A stretch of 35,015 bases of DNA from a virus. Of the stretch, positions 18,983 through 27,446 are shown piece by piece. The position numbers were made by a program, and so were the translations under genes. Each line of letters opens with the position of its first letter. Within the stretch, counting starts at the first letter, position 1. Location: positions 1 through 35,015 of IMG/VR virus record IMGVR_UViG_3300044619_000982. The stretch is one strand, 5' to 3'. The notes below the pieces were generated by a model. That model did no database searches and was not told the DNA's origin. It was given only the letters and a program-made list of their open reading frames with translations.

Positions 18983-20188
18983 TCACTGGTCGCCCATGAA
19001 GATTGCATGCACCGTTCCAACGTCTTGGGCACTGCCTGCGCTGGCCGATTGGCACAAAATGTTGCACGTTGTCGTCGCCAGCGAATTGCAAGTGACAAGG
19101 ATGTTGCTGCCTATCGTCGTCTGCACCGTACCTACGGCAACGTAGGTTGTGCTGGACATGGCATTTGTGAAGGTCACGATGTAAGTTCCGGCCCCAGAAC
19201 GTGAGACGCCAGTAACATTATGACTGCTGCTTATCGTGCAAGCGCCGTCAGTTCCACGCGCCACAAACGAAACCCATGCCTTGGAAGCACCGGGGTGGAA
19301 CCTTGCGCGGCCTGCTGTTACCAGTGCCGTGGTGGACGAAGCGGCTTCCATGTCCGCTTGCGTTGCAATGAAGTCCGCGTTGTTGACGGGCGAACCGGAA
19401 GCCCGCTGGTAGTTCACGCACCGCCAGTTCGACCCGGTCGCGTCCTGCGCCGCGTCGTTAATGAAGTCCGCCACGTCGCCCGCCACGGTCGTGATATTGA
19501 CCCCACCCGGCAGAATGAAACTGGTGCCGTTGTGTGTCAGTTGCAGCGCCCCGGCAAAGCGCAACGATACGCGCCGCCCGCCCGAGCCTGTCGATATACC
19601 CGTGACCGTGGTCGTGCCCGTGACCGTAAACACCCCGCCCCCCGTCGCCGGGAGCGAAAGCGTGCTGGCCGACGCAATGTCAGTCCCCCGTTGCCAAAGA
19701 CCCGCAAGCGCGTCCGGCGTCACCGCCTTGGTCGCGTCGGTGCCCGTCAGGACTTCAGACACATTGGCAGCATTGATAAGGCTGTCCACCCCGCCTTCAA
19801 GAATCCAGGCGCTGTTGGCTGCATTGCGGCGGTAGACATTCCCGTCCGTCGTGTTGTGATAGCGCAGGAACGGATAGGCGGTCGCAGGCGCACTGGCCAC
19901 GCTGATAATCTGGCTTGTCCCGTCCACCGGGTCTAGCGTGTCAATCGCCACGTCGGCGCTGGTGGTCAAAACTACACGATACCTCCCGGCGACGAGGTAA
20001 ATGTCCCCGAAGCGCCCGTTCGCGTCTGCAACCACAGGGTTTGCATTGACGCTAGTCAATCCTGCGTCGGAATAAGTCGCCTTCGGGGTGGTTGTTCCTG
20101 TTTCATAGAAATAGGCTTTTGCGGCAATATGCGGAGCGCCGTTGCCGTCAGAAAGCTGTTGGCCGGAAAGCCAGAAGAGTTGAGCCAT
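18983..20188 (-). CDS. Tail fibre protein
   Basis: A 401-aa protein. Residues 1-95 match a common tail-fibre N-terminal domain: GNGAPHIAAKAYFYETGTTTPKATYSDAGLTSVNANPVVADANGRFGDIYLVAGRYRVVL. The middle is Thr/Ser/Gly-rich beta repeats (ATGGGVFTVTGTTTVTGISTGSGG; FILPGGVNITTVAGDVADFINDA) and the C-terminus is Cys/Thr-rich and probably receptor-facing. AAGGA precedes ATG 20188. It is a different protein from the tailspike at the left edge, so the virion probably carries two receptor-binding proteins. Confidence 0.8.
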   Translation of the reverse strand: MAQLFWLSGQQLSDGNGAPHIAAKAYFYETGTTTPKATYSDAGLTSVNANPVVADANGRFGDIYLVAGRYRVVLTTSADVAIDTLDPVDGTSQIISVASAPATAYPFLRYHNTTDGNVYRRNAANSAWILEGGVDSLINAANVSEVLTGTDATKAVTPDALAGLWQRGTDIASASTLSLPATGGGVFTVTGTTTVTGISTGSGGRRVSLRFAGALQLTHNGTSFILPGGVNITTVAGDVADFINDAAQDATGSNWRCVNYQRASGSPVNNADFIATQADMEAASSTTALVTAGRARFHPGASKAWVSFVARGTDGACTISSSHNVTGVSRSGAGTYIVTFTNAMSSTTYVAVGTVQTTIGSNILVTCNSLATTTCNILCQSASAGSAQDVGTVHAIFMGDQ

Positions 20189-20203
20189 GTTCTTTCCTTG
20201 GAA

Positions 20204-21721
20204 TTATTGCTTTTGAAGTTGCGCCTGATTTGCTGGGCCAACCGTCGCCACAGCCCCCGGCTCCGCCATCAACTTGGCTCGCCTTGCAAGTTCCTGCACA
20301 ATCTGGGCAGACCGCTGCGAAGCAGTCAGTTGCTGCGCCGCCCCTCCTGCCCGAATGGACTCCGACAGCCTTTGTACATTGCGCGCGTTCATGGCTTCAG
20401 AAACGGCGCGGCCAGCCATTCCCGCAGCCGGAAGAATTGCCATTGACGGGTTCATGGCTGTTGCCCCCAACGTGGCAACCAGTGGGAAAAAGCCCTTGTC
20501 AGGCGACATCGTCCCAATCAGGCGCATGACATTCTGCACTGGCCCTCCCTTTACAACGTCCTGAATCAACTTCAGTTCTTCGCGCGAGAACTGGCGGCGC
20601 TTCTTTGGGCTATCAAGAATGGCGCGAAGGTTTTGGCGAACGGCATTTTCCGTATTACCTCCCGTCCCTGTGCTTGACGCACGGTTTTCCGCTCGCGCAA
20701 CTGCGTCATCAATCACTTCCGCTTTCGAAGCCCGCTTCCACGCATCGCGCGCGGCCCTGAGAGCTTCCGCAGCACCCTGGGCGTCACCAGCTACAACTTC
20801 GGCTGGTGTCAGTGAATCAATCACTTCGTCAATGTGGTCGATGGCAATCTCTGCCATGCGGCGCTCAGTTGCGTCGGCAGTCCCGGTCATTATGTTTCGG
20901 GCAACGCGACGAATACCGTCAAGGTCTTGCAGCGTGACATTTCCTGCCTGCATGGACGTGTCGATTTCGTCCAAAAGCGTGCCAATCTTTGGCTGCAAGG
21001 CAGGCCGATAAGCCATTCGCCCAAGGTCACCACGAATGCGGCGCGCAATGCGGGTGACGCCTGACTGATTGATTACGACTTGCGCGTTATCTGCTTGGTC
21101 GTAGAAGGCCCTGGCAGTGTCTTTAAGTTCTTTTGCGCTGGGGGCTGCGCGGGTTGGCGATGTGACTTGCCCCCTGTAAGCTGACGGGGCGACCCCGCCG
21201 ACGACAGCCCCAACAGCTTCTCCATAACCGCCAGTGAGTTCAGGAGCAACTTGGTCGGCAACGCGGCCAACTTCGGACCCAATAAGCGACGTGCCCGTAG
21301 AAACCATGGCCGACGGGCCAAAGACTGCGCCACTCCCGAAGAACTGACCGCCTTTGTCGGCAAATCTTTCAACGTCACCTTGGGCCGGGGGCAGCTTTCT
21401 TGATGGCAACCCGCCGGGGATGTTTCGGTTTGCAAAGTCTGACCAACCCTTTGCTCCCCACCCTGCAAAATTTGATTGCTCAACCGGAATGCCCTTTGCT
21501 AGTGCCGCGATTTCCACGGGAAGGCCAGGCACGCTAGCCGCCCCTTCCCACACATTAGCGCCAAACCGTATTAAAGGCGACGGCCTGTCTTCTGTTTGCG
21601 TCCCACCACCTTGCCGCAACTGCCTGTAAGCGCTTGCCACGGTTTTGAACTCTGGCGTGTCCTTCTTGTCTTGGTTCTCCACTAACCATTTGGCGTAGGC
21701 GTCTGTGCGGGCGTCGGCCAT
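20204..21721 (-). CDS. Internal virion / DNA ejection protein
   Basis: A 505-aa protein beginning MADARTDAYAKWLVENQDKKDTPEFKTVASAYRQLRQ, a short N-terminal motif frequent in large podovirus internal proteins. It continues with Gly/Ala-rich stretches that may insert in membranes (GAVFGPSAMVSTGTSLIG; YGEAVGAVVGGVAPSAY), long helices (about 190-345) and a hydrophobic part near 415-440. It follows two other candidate ejection proteins, matching the P22 gp7-gp20-gp16 cluster in position. Start overlaps the upstream stop (TAATG). Confidence 0.65.
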   Translation of the reverse strand: MADARTDAYAKWLVENQDKKDTPEFKTVASAYRQLRQGGGTQTEDRPSPLIRFGANVWEGAASVPGLPVEIAALAKGIPVEQSNFAGWGAKGWSDFANRNIPGGLPSRKLPPAQGDVERFADKGGQFFGSGAVFGPSAMVSTGTSLIGSEVGRVADQVAPELTGGYGEAVGAVVGGVAPSAYRGQVTSPTRAAPSAKELKDTARAFYDQADNAQVVINQSGVTRIARRIRGDLGRMAYRPALQPKIGTLLDEIDTSMQAGNVTLQDLDGIRRVARNIMTGTADATERRMAEIAIDHIDEVIDSLTPAEVVAGDAQGAAEALRAARDAWKRASKAEVIDDAVARAENRASSTGTGGNTENAVRQNLRAILDSPKKRRQFSREELKLIQDVVKGGPVQNVMRLIGTMSPDKGFFPLVATLGATAMNPSMAILPAAGMAGRAVSEAMNARNVQRLSESIRAGGAAQQLTASQRSAQIVQELARRAKLMAEPGAVATVGPANQAQLQKQ

Positions 21722-22773
21722 TATCTTTTAATCCCCACGATAGCGTCAGCGATAGATTGCTGGTCAGCGGGTGCAGACGGGTACCCGTTGCCGAGCAAGC
21801 CGCTACCCGTAAACTTAGGTGCAGCCTTTGGCCTGATGATGTCAGTGGTGACACCCAGCGAAAGGTCAGGGGTAACCCGGTCCCTGGAGAAGCCATATTG
21901 GTCAGCAAGTGACCCGTATACCTCGCGCGTTTTGTTGGCAGTATCCAACTGCGTTGAGAACAGTCGGCCAGCGCGGTCAAGAAAGTCACCGCGCGTGTTA
22001 TCTGTCAGTCGCTCGCCCCGCAACGCATTGTTGTATGCAGCCCGCACCCTCTCAGGGACACCAGCGGCATTCTGCGCGTTTGCAAATTCTTGCTCACGAA
22101 CAACGGACCCAGGGTCAAGCATTTTCATGTAGTTAAAGATAAGCGCCAAGTCGCCTGCTGCGCTTGGGTCTTCGGCTGCGGCGGCGACACGACCAAAGGC
22201 GTCACGCACACTGACGAAGTCCTTTAGCTGCCCAGTGTATTCGCCACGAACTTTTGCTTCATTGTCGATTAGTTCATTGCTGACAATTCCACTTGCGCCA
22301 CCACCGCGCCTGCTTGCCGCCGCCGCCGCGTAAGATTGCGCCGCGTTTGCGTTTGACGCCCTTACCTGCGCCATGGTCCGCTTTTCGTCCAGCTTGTAGC
22401 CGCGCTCTTTCCACTGCTGCTCTAGCTGGTCGCCAATCGTCATGGACTCGCTGATAATGCGGTCGCGCTGGTCAAAGCCGGGAACCTCGCCGTCCATGCC
22501 CAATTCGCGCATAACCTGTGGTGCCCCTGCGGCCCACTTCTCAGGGGTATTAAGTGCCATGGCCGCACGCGCGAGCGTTTCCTTGCGCCGCATGGCCTCT
22601 TGCAGTTGGCGGTCGTCCATTTGCCACTGGAACTGCTGTTCCGACATTTGGTCCGAACGGTCCTGCCGCATGCGCTGGCGTTCGGCTTCCTTCTGGGCCT
22701 CCTGGCGCTCAAGGCCAGACTGATAGGCATTCAGGAAGTTGCCGACAATGTTGGGTTGCACGAGTTCTGCCAT
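21721..22773 (-). CDS. Internal virion / ejection protein
   Basis: A 350-aa protein. Residues 1-140 are strongly helical and Gln/Arg/Glu-rich (RMRQDRSDQMSEQQFQWQMDDRQLQEAMRRKE). Residues about 205-265 contain LALIFNYMKMLDPGSVVREQEFANAQNAAGVPERVRAAYNNAL, a motif I recall from several phage internal proteins. ATG 22773 is chosen over a GTG at 22785 because it is TAATG-coupled to the preceding gene and preceded by a purine-rich GGGGGAT. Probably part of the ejected set with its two neighbours. Confidence 0.65.
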   Translation of the reverse strand: MAELVQPNIVGNFLNAYQSGLERQEAQKEAERQRMRQDRSDQMSEQQFQWQMDDRQLQEAMRRKETLARAAMALNTPEKWAAGAPQVMRELGMDGEVPGFDQRDRIISESMTIGDQLEQQWKERGYKLDEKRTMAQVRASNANAAQSYAAAAASRRGGGASGIVSNELIDNEAKVRGEYTGQLKDFVSVRDAFGRVAAAAEDPSAAGDLALIFNYMKMLDPGSVVREQEFANAQNAAGVPERVRAAYNNALRGERLTDNTRGDFLDRAGRLFSTQLDTANKTREVYGSLADQYGFSRDRVTPDLSLGVTTDIIRPKAAPKFTGSGLLGNGYPSAPADQQSIADAIVGIKR

Positions 22774-23435
22774 TAAATCCCCCACATGTAAGGCGTCGAG
22801 CCAGCAGCGGCAGGCGGCTTGTTGAACATGCCGCCCTGATAAGCGCCGTACAACTGCGCGCCCTGACTGAGCGCGTTGTTGATACTGTTGCCCGTGTTGA
22901 TGTAGCCCTGCGCCCGTGCATTGCCCGCAGCCTGATAGGCATTGGCCTGACCAGCGGCGGCGTTCTGTCCGAAGTTGCCCGTCTGCGCGGCGGCGTTCTG
23001 GCCCGTATCCACCATGCCACCCAAGCGACTGAGGTAGTTGTTAAAGTCGCCGAGATAAAGCTGGCCCGTGCGGTCGCCGATTTCCTGCGCGGTCGCGCCC
23101 GAGAACAGGCCACCGCGTGCGGCGCGCGAAGCGTCTACAGCGCCGACCGTGTCCTGTACCATGCGGGCGAGGAACGGGCTTTGCGTGTAGCCCTGAAGGG
23201 CTGCCTGATAGGCGTCCGGCCCCCCCATGCCAAGCAGGTCACCATAGCGGCCCAAGGCGGTAGCACCCGTGTCACGATAGGGTGCAAGGTCGGCGCGTGT
23301 CTGTTCGTACTGCTGGCGCTGAATGTCTGCCGACTGCTGCGCGGCTTTCTTCTGCGCGCTGGCGGCCTTGTTGCCAGAATAAACACTGGCACCCGCGCCG
23401 ACTACGGCACTTCCTACGATTGCACCTACTGGCAT
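22773..23435 (-). CDS. DNA transfer / pilot-like protein
   Basis: A 220-aa protein. A Gly/Ala-rich hydrophobic start (MPVGAIVGSAVVGAGASVYSG) leads to a coiled coil (KAASAQKKAAQQSADIQRQQYEQTRADLAPYRDTG) and then low-complexity Ala/Gln/Gly/Asn-rich sequence to the end (GNARAQGYINTGNSINNALSQGAQLYGAYQGG). This is typical of P22 gp7-like DNA transfer proteins ejected with the genome. The start overlaps the upstream gene by 10 nt. Confidence 0.65.
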   Translation of the reverse strand: MPVGAIVGSAVVGAGASVYSGNKAASAQKKAAQQSADIQRQQYEQTRADLAPYRDTGATALGRYGDLLGMGGPDAYQAALQGYTQSPFLARMVQDTVGAVDASRAARGGLFSGATAQEIGDRTGQLYLGDFNNYLSRLGGMVDTGQNAAAQTGNFGQNAAAGQANAYQAAGNARAQGYINTGNSINNALSQGAQLYGAYQGGMFNKPPAAAGSTPYMWGI

Positions 23436-24184
23436 GGCAACACCTCAAAATCTGTTCGGTCGTCTGTAATCTTCAAGCGGCTTTCGCCCATGTCCAAAAT
23501 CAGCGGGTCGTGGCTTTCAATCAATATCGGCATGTAGCCCGCAAACATGGCCCAGCGATTGTAAAGCAGGCATGCCTTGCCTACTTGCCCCGCCCCTATC
23601 ATGGCGCAGCAAGCGCCCACCCGCTTGTCATGCTCCGCGTCGTCGGCATGCGGGTCATCGCGCTTCGTGCGTGCGTCGAGCCGGTCATGAAACGACTTGC
23701 CCAAATCTTCCAGCCACGTTGCGCGCCTTATCCAGTCTGGATACCGCAGCGCATGGAAGCTGGCCCCGATACGAATGCCCTTGCGCACGAACAAGTCGTC
23801 CCGCCGGAAGTCCTGCACGAAGCCCATGTGCCGGGGCGGATGAGCCAAGGGATTGTCGTCCGGGGCCACCGTCAGGATTTCAAGGCAGTCCGTCTGCACG
23901 AACATGAAGTCCGCCGCGTCATGGGCCGCAAGCAGCGCATGCCGCCCGCGCCCTTCCCTTCGGAAGAACGTATGCAACTGATAAACGCCGGGTTCCTGCC
24001 GGATAAACAGGAAGCCCCCGTGCGGCGTTGTCAGCAATACGTTGCCATTCACGCCCACATGCGGTGCCAGGTCGATTGACGTGGTGCCGTCAAAGGCCAC
24101 CAAGGGCAGGACTTCAGGGTCGTTCAGGACTTCATTGGCAAAGGTGGCGTCGGTCGATAGCTGGACAATGCGCTGTCGCTTCAC
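23426..24184 (-). CDS. GNAT-like structural protein (P22 gp14-type position)
   Basis: A 252-aa protein. Residues about 70-150 (VYQLHTFFRREGRGRHALLAAHDAADFMFVQTDCLEILTVAPDDNPLAHPPRHMGFVQDFRRDD) have the order of an acetyltransferase fold, with GRGRHAL as a possible acetyl-CoA loop and the N after the strand. The C-terminal 100 residues are not recognised. GTG start 24184 overlaps the upstream stop (GTGA). In P22-like phages a GNAT-like protein (gp14, DUF2824) lies next to the ejection genes, as here. Whether it is catalytic is unknown. Confidence 0.55.
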   Translation of the reverse strand: MKRQRIVQLSTDATFANEVLNDPEVLPLVAFDGTTSIDLAPHVGVNGNVLLTTPHGGFLFIRQEPGVYQLHTFFRREGRGRHALLAAHDAADFMFVQTDCLEILTVAPDDNPLAHPPRHMGFVQDFRRDDLFVRKGIRIGASFHALRYPDWIRRATWLEDLGKSFHDRLDARTKRDDPHADDAEHDKRVGACCAMIGAGQVGKACLLYNRWAMFAGYMPILIESHDPLILDMGESRLKITDDRTDFEVLPCQ

Positions 24185-24474
24185 CGCACCCTCACGATAA
24201 AGTCCGGGTCATTGGGAATGGTCACGGTCGTGGCCGTGGTGACATAGGCAGCGTCGGTCTGGGCGTAGTCCCAGAGGTCGGGATAATCCGCCTTGCTGAC
24301 CGTCTGCCCGGTCTTCGTCAGAAAGCGCGCATTGGGCGTGCCTGCGTACTTGATAGACCCGCCCACCGGAATAAGGCTTTCCTCATAGTCCAGAATGGCC
24401 TGAAGAAAGCCCAAGACTTCCCGGTCGTCCCCGTGCAGCTTTGCGGGCACGTTGGGCCTGACGCGGCGCACCAT
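24181..24474 (-). CDS. Small tail-collar-like protein
   Basis: A 97-aa protein. The C-terminal half (LIPVGGSIKYAGTPNARFLTKTGQTVSKADYPDLWDYA ... TVTIPNDPDFIVRVR) resembles a minimal phage tail-collar/fibre-tip domain, where G-x-VS(K/R)-x-x-YP-x-L is characteristic. The N-terminal 40 residues are helical. It lies among neck and tail genes. A small tail component is likely; exact place unknown. Confidence 0.6.
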   Translation of the reverse strand: MVRRVRPNVPAKLHGDDREVLGFLQAILDYEESLIPVGGSIKYAGTPNARFLTKTGQTVSKADYPDLWDYAQTDAAYVTTATTVTIPNDPDFIVRVR

Positions 24475-24478
24475 AAGT

Positions 24479-24904
24479 TCAGTATCCGTCCAGCATGCGT
24501 TGACGGGCCCGCATGCGCGCGGCGTCGTCCATGCGCTGCATGATACGCTGGTTATTCATTGCCATGTTGCCCGCCCTCCCGGCCATGGCCGCGCGGGGGT
24601 CCTGCCCGCGCTCCCGCCCAAACAATGCAAGGAAATTCTGGAAGGGTGACGATTGCGGGCGCGGCATGGGTTGCGTGTTCGGCATGACACCCTGCGCGCG
24701 CGCAATGTAATCACGAATGCTTTCGGGCTGGGGCTGGGCCGCGCCTTGCGGAAGCGACCCCATAAGCGCCTGGCGTTCGGCTTCGCGCTGCTGCTGGTAG
24801 TACGCTTCCAGTTCCGCTTCCTTCTGCATGGCCTTGAGGCGCTGCATGTCATTGACGTTGATACCGCCCTGACCGTTGCCCAGTTTTGAAAGCATGTTCG
24901 GCAT
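24479..24904 (-). CDS. Hypothetical structural-region protein, Gln/Met/Arg-rich
   Basis: A 141-aa protein starting MPNMLSKLGNGQGG at ATG 24904 (TAATG with the upstream gene). It has a helix rich in Gln/Glu (DMQRLKAMQKEAELEAYYQQQREAERQALMG), a proline-rich middle, and a Met/Arg-rich C-terminus (MAMNNQRIMQRMDDAARMRARQRMLDGY). Probably disordered or coiled coil. No family is recognised; it may be a minor virion component. Confidence 0.6.
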   Translation of the reverse strand: MPNMLSKLGNGQGGINVNDMQRLKAMQKEAELEAYYQQQREAERQALMGSLPQGAAQPQPESIRDYIARAQGVMPNTQPMPRPQSSPFQNFLALFGRERGQDPRAAMAGRAGNMAMNNQRIMQRMDDAARMRARQRMLDGY

Positions 24905-26334
24905 TAGTTGGTTCCTACCTGAATGTCTGCCCACGCGCCGAGAAACACGGCCTTCACCGGGTCGGACACGCGAAAGCGAATAATGCGGTGACGATAGCTG
25001 CCGCAGCCAAACCAGACCGCAAGCCATTTTGTTTGCCCCACTGGCCCCATGGACGCAGGGCGCGGGTCAGACCATGTCCGCCCGCCGTCGTCCGAGTAGC
25101 ACACGAGCACTTGAGGATTGGACCCCTGCCCCGTCACCAAACCCACACCGGCTTCGATATCAAGTTCCAGACGTGACATGAATGCACGCCTGCCGTCATG
25201 GTGCAGTTGCAGGCTGGTGGCTTCCCTGACCAGCCCCATGCCCCCTTCGGCATAGCTATCAGCCAGGAGTTCATAAAGGTTCCCGTCGCTCGAGCCGACC
25301 ACCTGGCGCTGGCCGTTCAAGGTCAGGTTGCGCGCGTCCCAGCCGCCCGTTGCGTCCGACCCCATGGGCCAGGTGCCTGACTTCCGGTAGGACCACAGGT
25401 TGGTCGATATGTCCCACGCAAAGGACCATTCGTTGGGTAGCGTCAGCACATAAAACAAATGCCCGCGTTGCTGGTAGGTGAAGGCACTGAGCGCCGAGAG
25501 GTCGGACACCTGTTCCAGATAGTTGTCCACTTCCGGCGGGCTAATCTTGCGCGGCGCGTAGCCTTCGGCGCGATAGACGCTGACCCCGCCCGCCCGTCCG
25601 TCACGCCCCACCCATGTCAGACCACTATCAACGACAACAGCCGTGTCACGAGCAACGCAGCCGATATTGGCCGCAGCCGTTGCGGTCTTGGCGAAGGCAT
25701 TCGCCCCGCTGTCGCCGGTCGGCCCCCACCATTCGACGGAGCGTGAGCCCAGTAGTGCCACGTCATTGGCAACCGCACGAATGGCGACGAGATTGTCGCT
25801 TTCCGCTTCACCCGTGGCGAAGTTGTTGGCCGGGAACGTCGTGTCGTTGATAAGCTTCCAGCGAAAGCGCCCGGAGTTCGCAACCGCAATCAGCGAATAG
25901 CTGGCAATCGACGTGCAGCTTGACGCCTGTTCGAACCCACCCCCTGAATGTTCACTCAAGGCCAAGGTCGGCACGTCAAACTGGTAGGATTTGATTTCGC
26001 CGACGATATCAATCTGCGCGCCGTTGTAGGCCATGTCGACCGGCAGGCTGCCTTCAATGGTACCGAGTGCCGTGGTTGAACCACTTCCGGTCACCGCGTG
26101 CAGGGTCGTCCCGACCACCACGTAATGCTGGTCGCCCGCCGTGATTTGCCCCCGCACTTGCCCCCCGCCAATGGTGGCGAATAGGCTGCGCGTCGGCGTG
26201 CCATAGCAGACAAAGTCGGTGCGCCCTTCGCCTTCGACAGGTTCGCCGTACATGTTGACAAGCGATGTCATGCCAGCCGATTTCGACCGACCGACATTGA
26301 AGGCTCGCCCAAACGGGACACGAATGCGCGGCAT
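24904..26334 (-). CDS. P22 gp10-like packaged-DNA stabilisation / tail hub protein
   Basis: A 476-aa protein starting MPRIRVPFGRAFNVGRSKSAGMTSLVNMYGEPVEGEGRTDFVCYGTPT, the characteristic start of the P22 gp10 family. The length is very close to P22 gp10 (472). The body is beta-rich, with repeated W-containing strands (WKLINDTTFP; VEWWGPTGDSG; WSFAWDISTNLWSYRKSGTWPMGS) as in a propeller. It closes the portal channel and links head to tail. ATG 26334 is chosen: TAATG coupling with the upstream gene. Confidence 0.8.
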   Translation of the reverse strand: MPRIRVPFGRAFNVGRSKSAGMTSLVNMYGEPVEGEGRTDFVCYGTPTRSLFATIGGGQVRGQITAGDQHYVVVGTTLHAVTGSGSTTALGTIEGSLPVDMAYNGAQIDIVGEIKSYQFDVPTLALSEHSGGGFEQASSCTSIASYSLIAVANSGRFRWKLINDTTFPANNFATGEAESDNLVAIRAVANDVALLGSRSVEWWGPTGDSGANAFAKTATAAANIGCVARDTAVVVDSGLTWVGRDGRAGGVSVYRAEGYAPRKISPPEVDNYLEQVSDLSALSAFTYQQRGHLFYVLTLPNEWSFAWDISTNLWSYRKSGTWPMGSDATGGWDARNLTLNGQRQVVGSSDGNLYELLADSYAEGGMGLVREATSLQLHHDGRRAFMSRLELDIEAGVGLVTGQGSNPQVLVCYSDDGGRTWSDPRPASMGPVGQTKWLAVWFGCGSYRHRIIRFRVSDPVKAVFLGAWADIQVGTN

Positions 26335-26681
26335 TAGAAATAATCCGTCACGACAGGTTCTTTGCTGCTGCGCTGGCTGACATGCCGTTCGAGAAGGCGA
26401 TAACCCGTATCGCCCAAGGCATAGGGAATTTCGCTGCCCGGCCCGCGCCCATAGATTTCCGCGCATTGGCCCGCAATCACTTGTGCGTAAGGAAGCGCTG
26501 CCGCGTCGGGAATAACGCTGTCAATCCAGTACACCAGACCCTCTTCAATCAGCCATGCCCGCACCTTGTCGGCCCGCCGTTCAATGCGGTCGCGGTCGTC
26601 TGCCGACAACGCCTGACCCGGACCAATCAGGCCCAGCTCCTCGCCGACCAACTGATAGAGGTCTGTGTTCGTGATTGTCAT
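26334..26681 (-). CDS. Head-tail adaptor (P22 gp4-like position)
   Basis: A 115-aa helical protein: MTITNTDLYQLVGEELGLIGPGQALSADDRDRIERRADKVRAWLIEEGLVYWIDSVIPDAAALPYAQVIAGQCAEIYGRG. The pattern of a substrate-free four-helix adaptor that binds under the portal, and its place directly before the gp10-like gene, match P22 gp4 or related connectors, though P22 gp4 is longer (166). Stop and start overlaps on both sides. Confidence 0.6.
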   Translation of the reverse strand: MTITNTDLYQLVGEELGLIGPGQALSADDRDRIERRADKVRAWLIEEGLVYWIDSVIPDAAALPYAQVIAGQCAEIYGRGPGSEIPYALGDTGYRLLERHVSQRSSKEPVVTDYF

Positions 26682-26935
26682 TCGCCAGCCTCGTCAGCCA
26701 CGACCTTGCGGGGCCGTCCGCGCTTGGGCTTGGGCGCGTCGAAGACGTTCTCGACCATGACCGTGTCGGCCTCTTCGTCCATGGCTTCGAAAAGCGGGTG
26801 CGCCTTCAGCTTGCCAATGGCATGCGCATTATCGACATTGACCCACTGGTTGCGCGGGAAGTTAATCCCGTAAACCGTGGTCTCGTCGGGAAGGTCGGCC
26901 ACGTCCAGCGTGCCGCCTGTGAATCTGATAAGCAT
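26678..26935 (-). CDS. Small hypothetical protein with AT-hook-like tail
   Basis: An 85-aa protein starting MLIRFTGGTLDVADLPDETTVYGINFPRNQWVNVDN. ATG 26935 is chosen because GGAG lies 5-6 nt upstream. The C-terminus KPKRGRPRKVV is an AT-hook-like RGRPRK motif, suggesting DNA binding inside the head. It lies between a capsid-region gene and the adaptor; similar small proteins occur next to connectors in other phages (from memory). Confidence 0.6.
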   Translation of the reverse strand: MLIRFTGGTLDVADLPDETTVYGINFPRNQWVNVDNAHAIGKLKAHPLFEAMDEEADTVMVENVFDAPKPKRGRPRKVVADEAGE

Positions 26936-26995
26936 GGTTTCTCCGTCGCAAAAACGGCCAGGGGCGGACATAAGCCCGCCCCCGTGCCTTCATGA

Positions 26996-27427
26996 TTAGG
27001 ACGGCAGTCCCTGATAGACGCCATACAGTGACAGGATGACGGTTCCCGTCGCACCCGTGGTCACCGTGCCACCAGCTGCGCCCGTGACGATGGTGTCGTC
27101 CGGGTACTGGTAGTGCAGGCCAGCAACTGCCGCCGTGTAGTTGGCAGTTCCCGCCTGCGCCACCGTGGCGGCGTTGAACAGGCGTGTGGACGAACCGCTA
27201 TCACCCACCGAAATGGTGACGCCGGTACCGGCTTCCATGTCGGTGGCTTCAAGCGTTGCACCGAGGATGCGGAACCCCTTTGGCACCTTGCCGAAAGTGA
27301 ACGTATCCGCAGCGGTCAGCGCCGACGTGACGGCGAGTTCAAAAACGAAGCCAATCACGTTGCCGGGATAAGCACCAACACCCGCGTTGGGGTTGTTGGT
27401 GAACTGCCTAGAAGTATATGCAGCCAT
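26996..27427 (-). CDS. Structural protein, probable head decoration
   Basis: A 143-aa beta-rich protein following the capsid gene: ELAVTSALTAADTFTFGKVPKGFRILGATLEATDMEAGTGVTISVGDSG and a Thr/Gly-rich C-terminus. The high Thr, Ala and Gly content, lack of charged clusters and place directly after the major capsid gene suggest a capsid decoration or head fibre protein. A purine-rich AGGAAAGGA lies upstream of ATG 27427. Not assigned to a family. Confidence 0.55.
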   Translation of the reverse strand: MAAYTSRQFTNNPNAGVGAYPGNVIGFVFELAVTSALTAADTFTFGKVPKGFRILGATLEATDMEAGTGVTISVGDSGSSTRLFNAATVAQAGTANYTAAVAGLHYQYPDDTIVTGAAGGTVTTGATGTVILSLYGVYQGLPS

Positions 27428-27446
27428 TGGTTCAGTCCTTTCCTAA

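Noticed and set aside
19220-19936. 238-codon plus-strand frame
   Set aside because: Antisense to the tail fibre gene; Arg/Cys-rich low-quality sequence with no ribosome-binding site.
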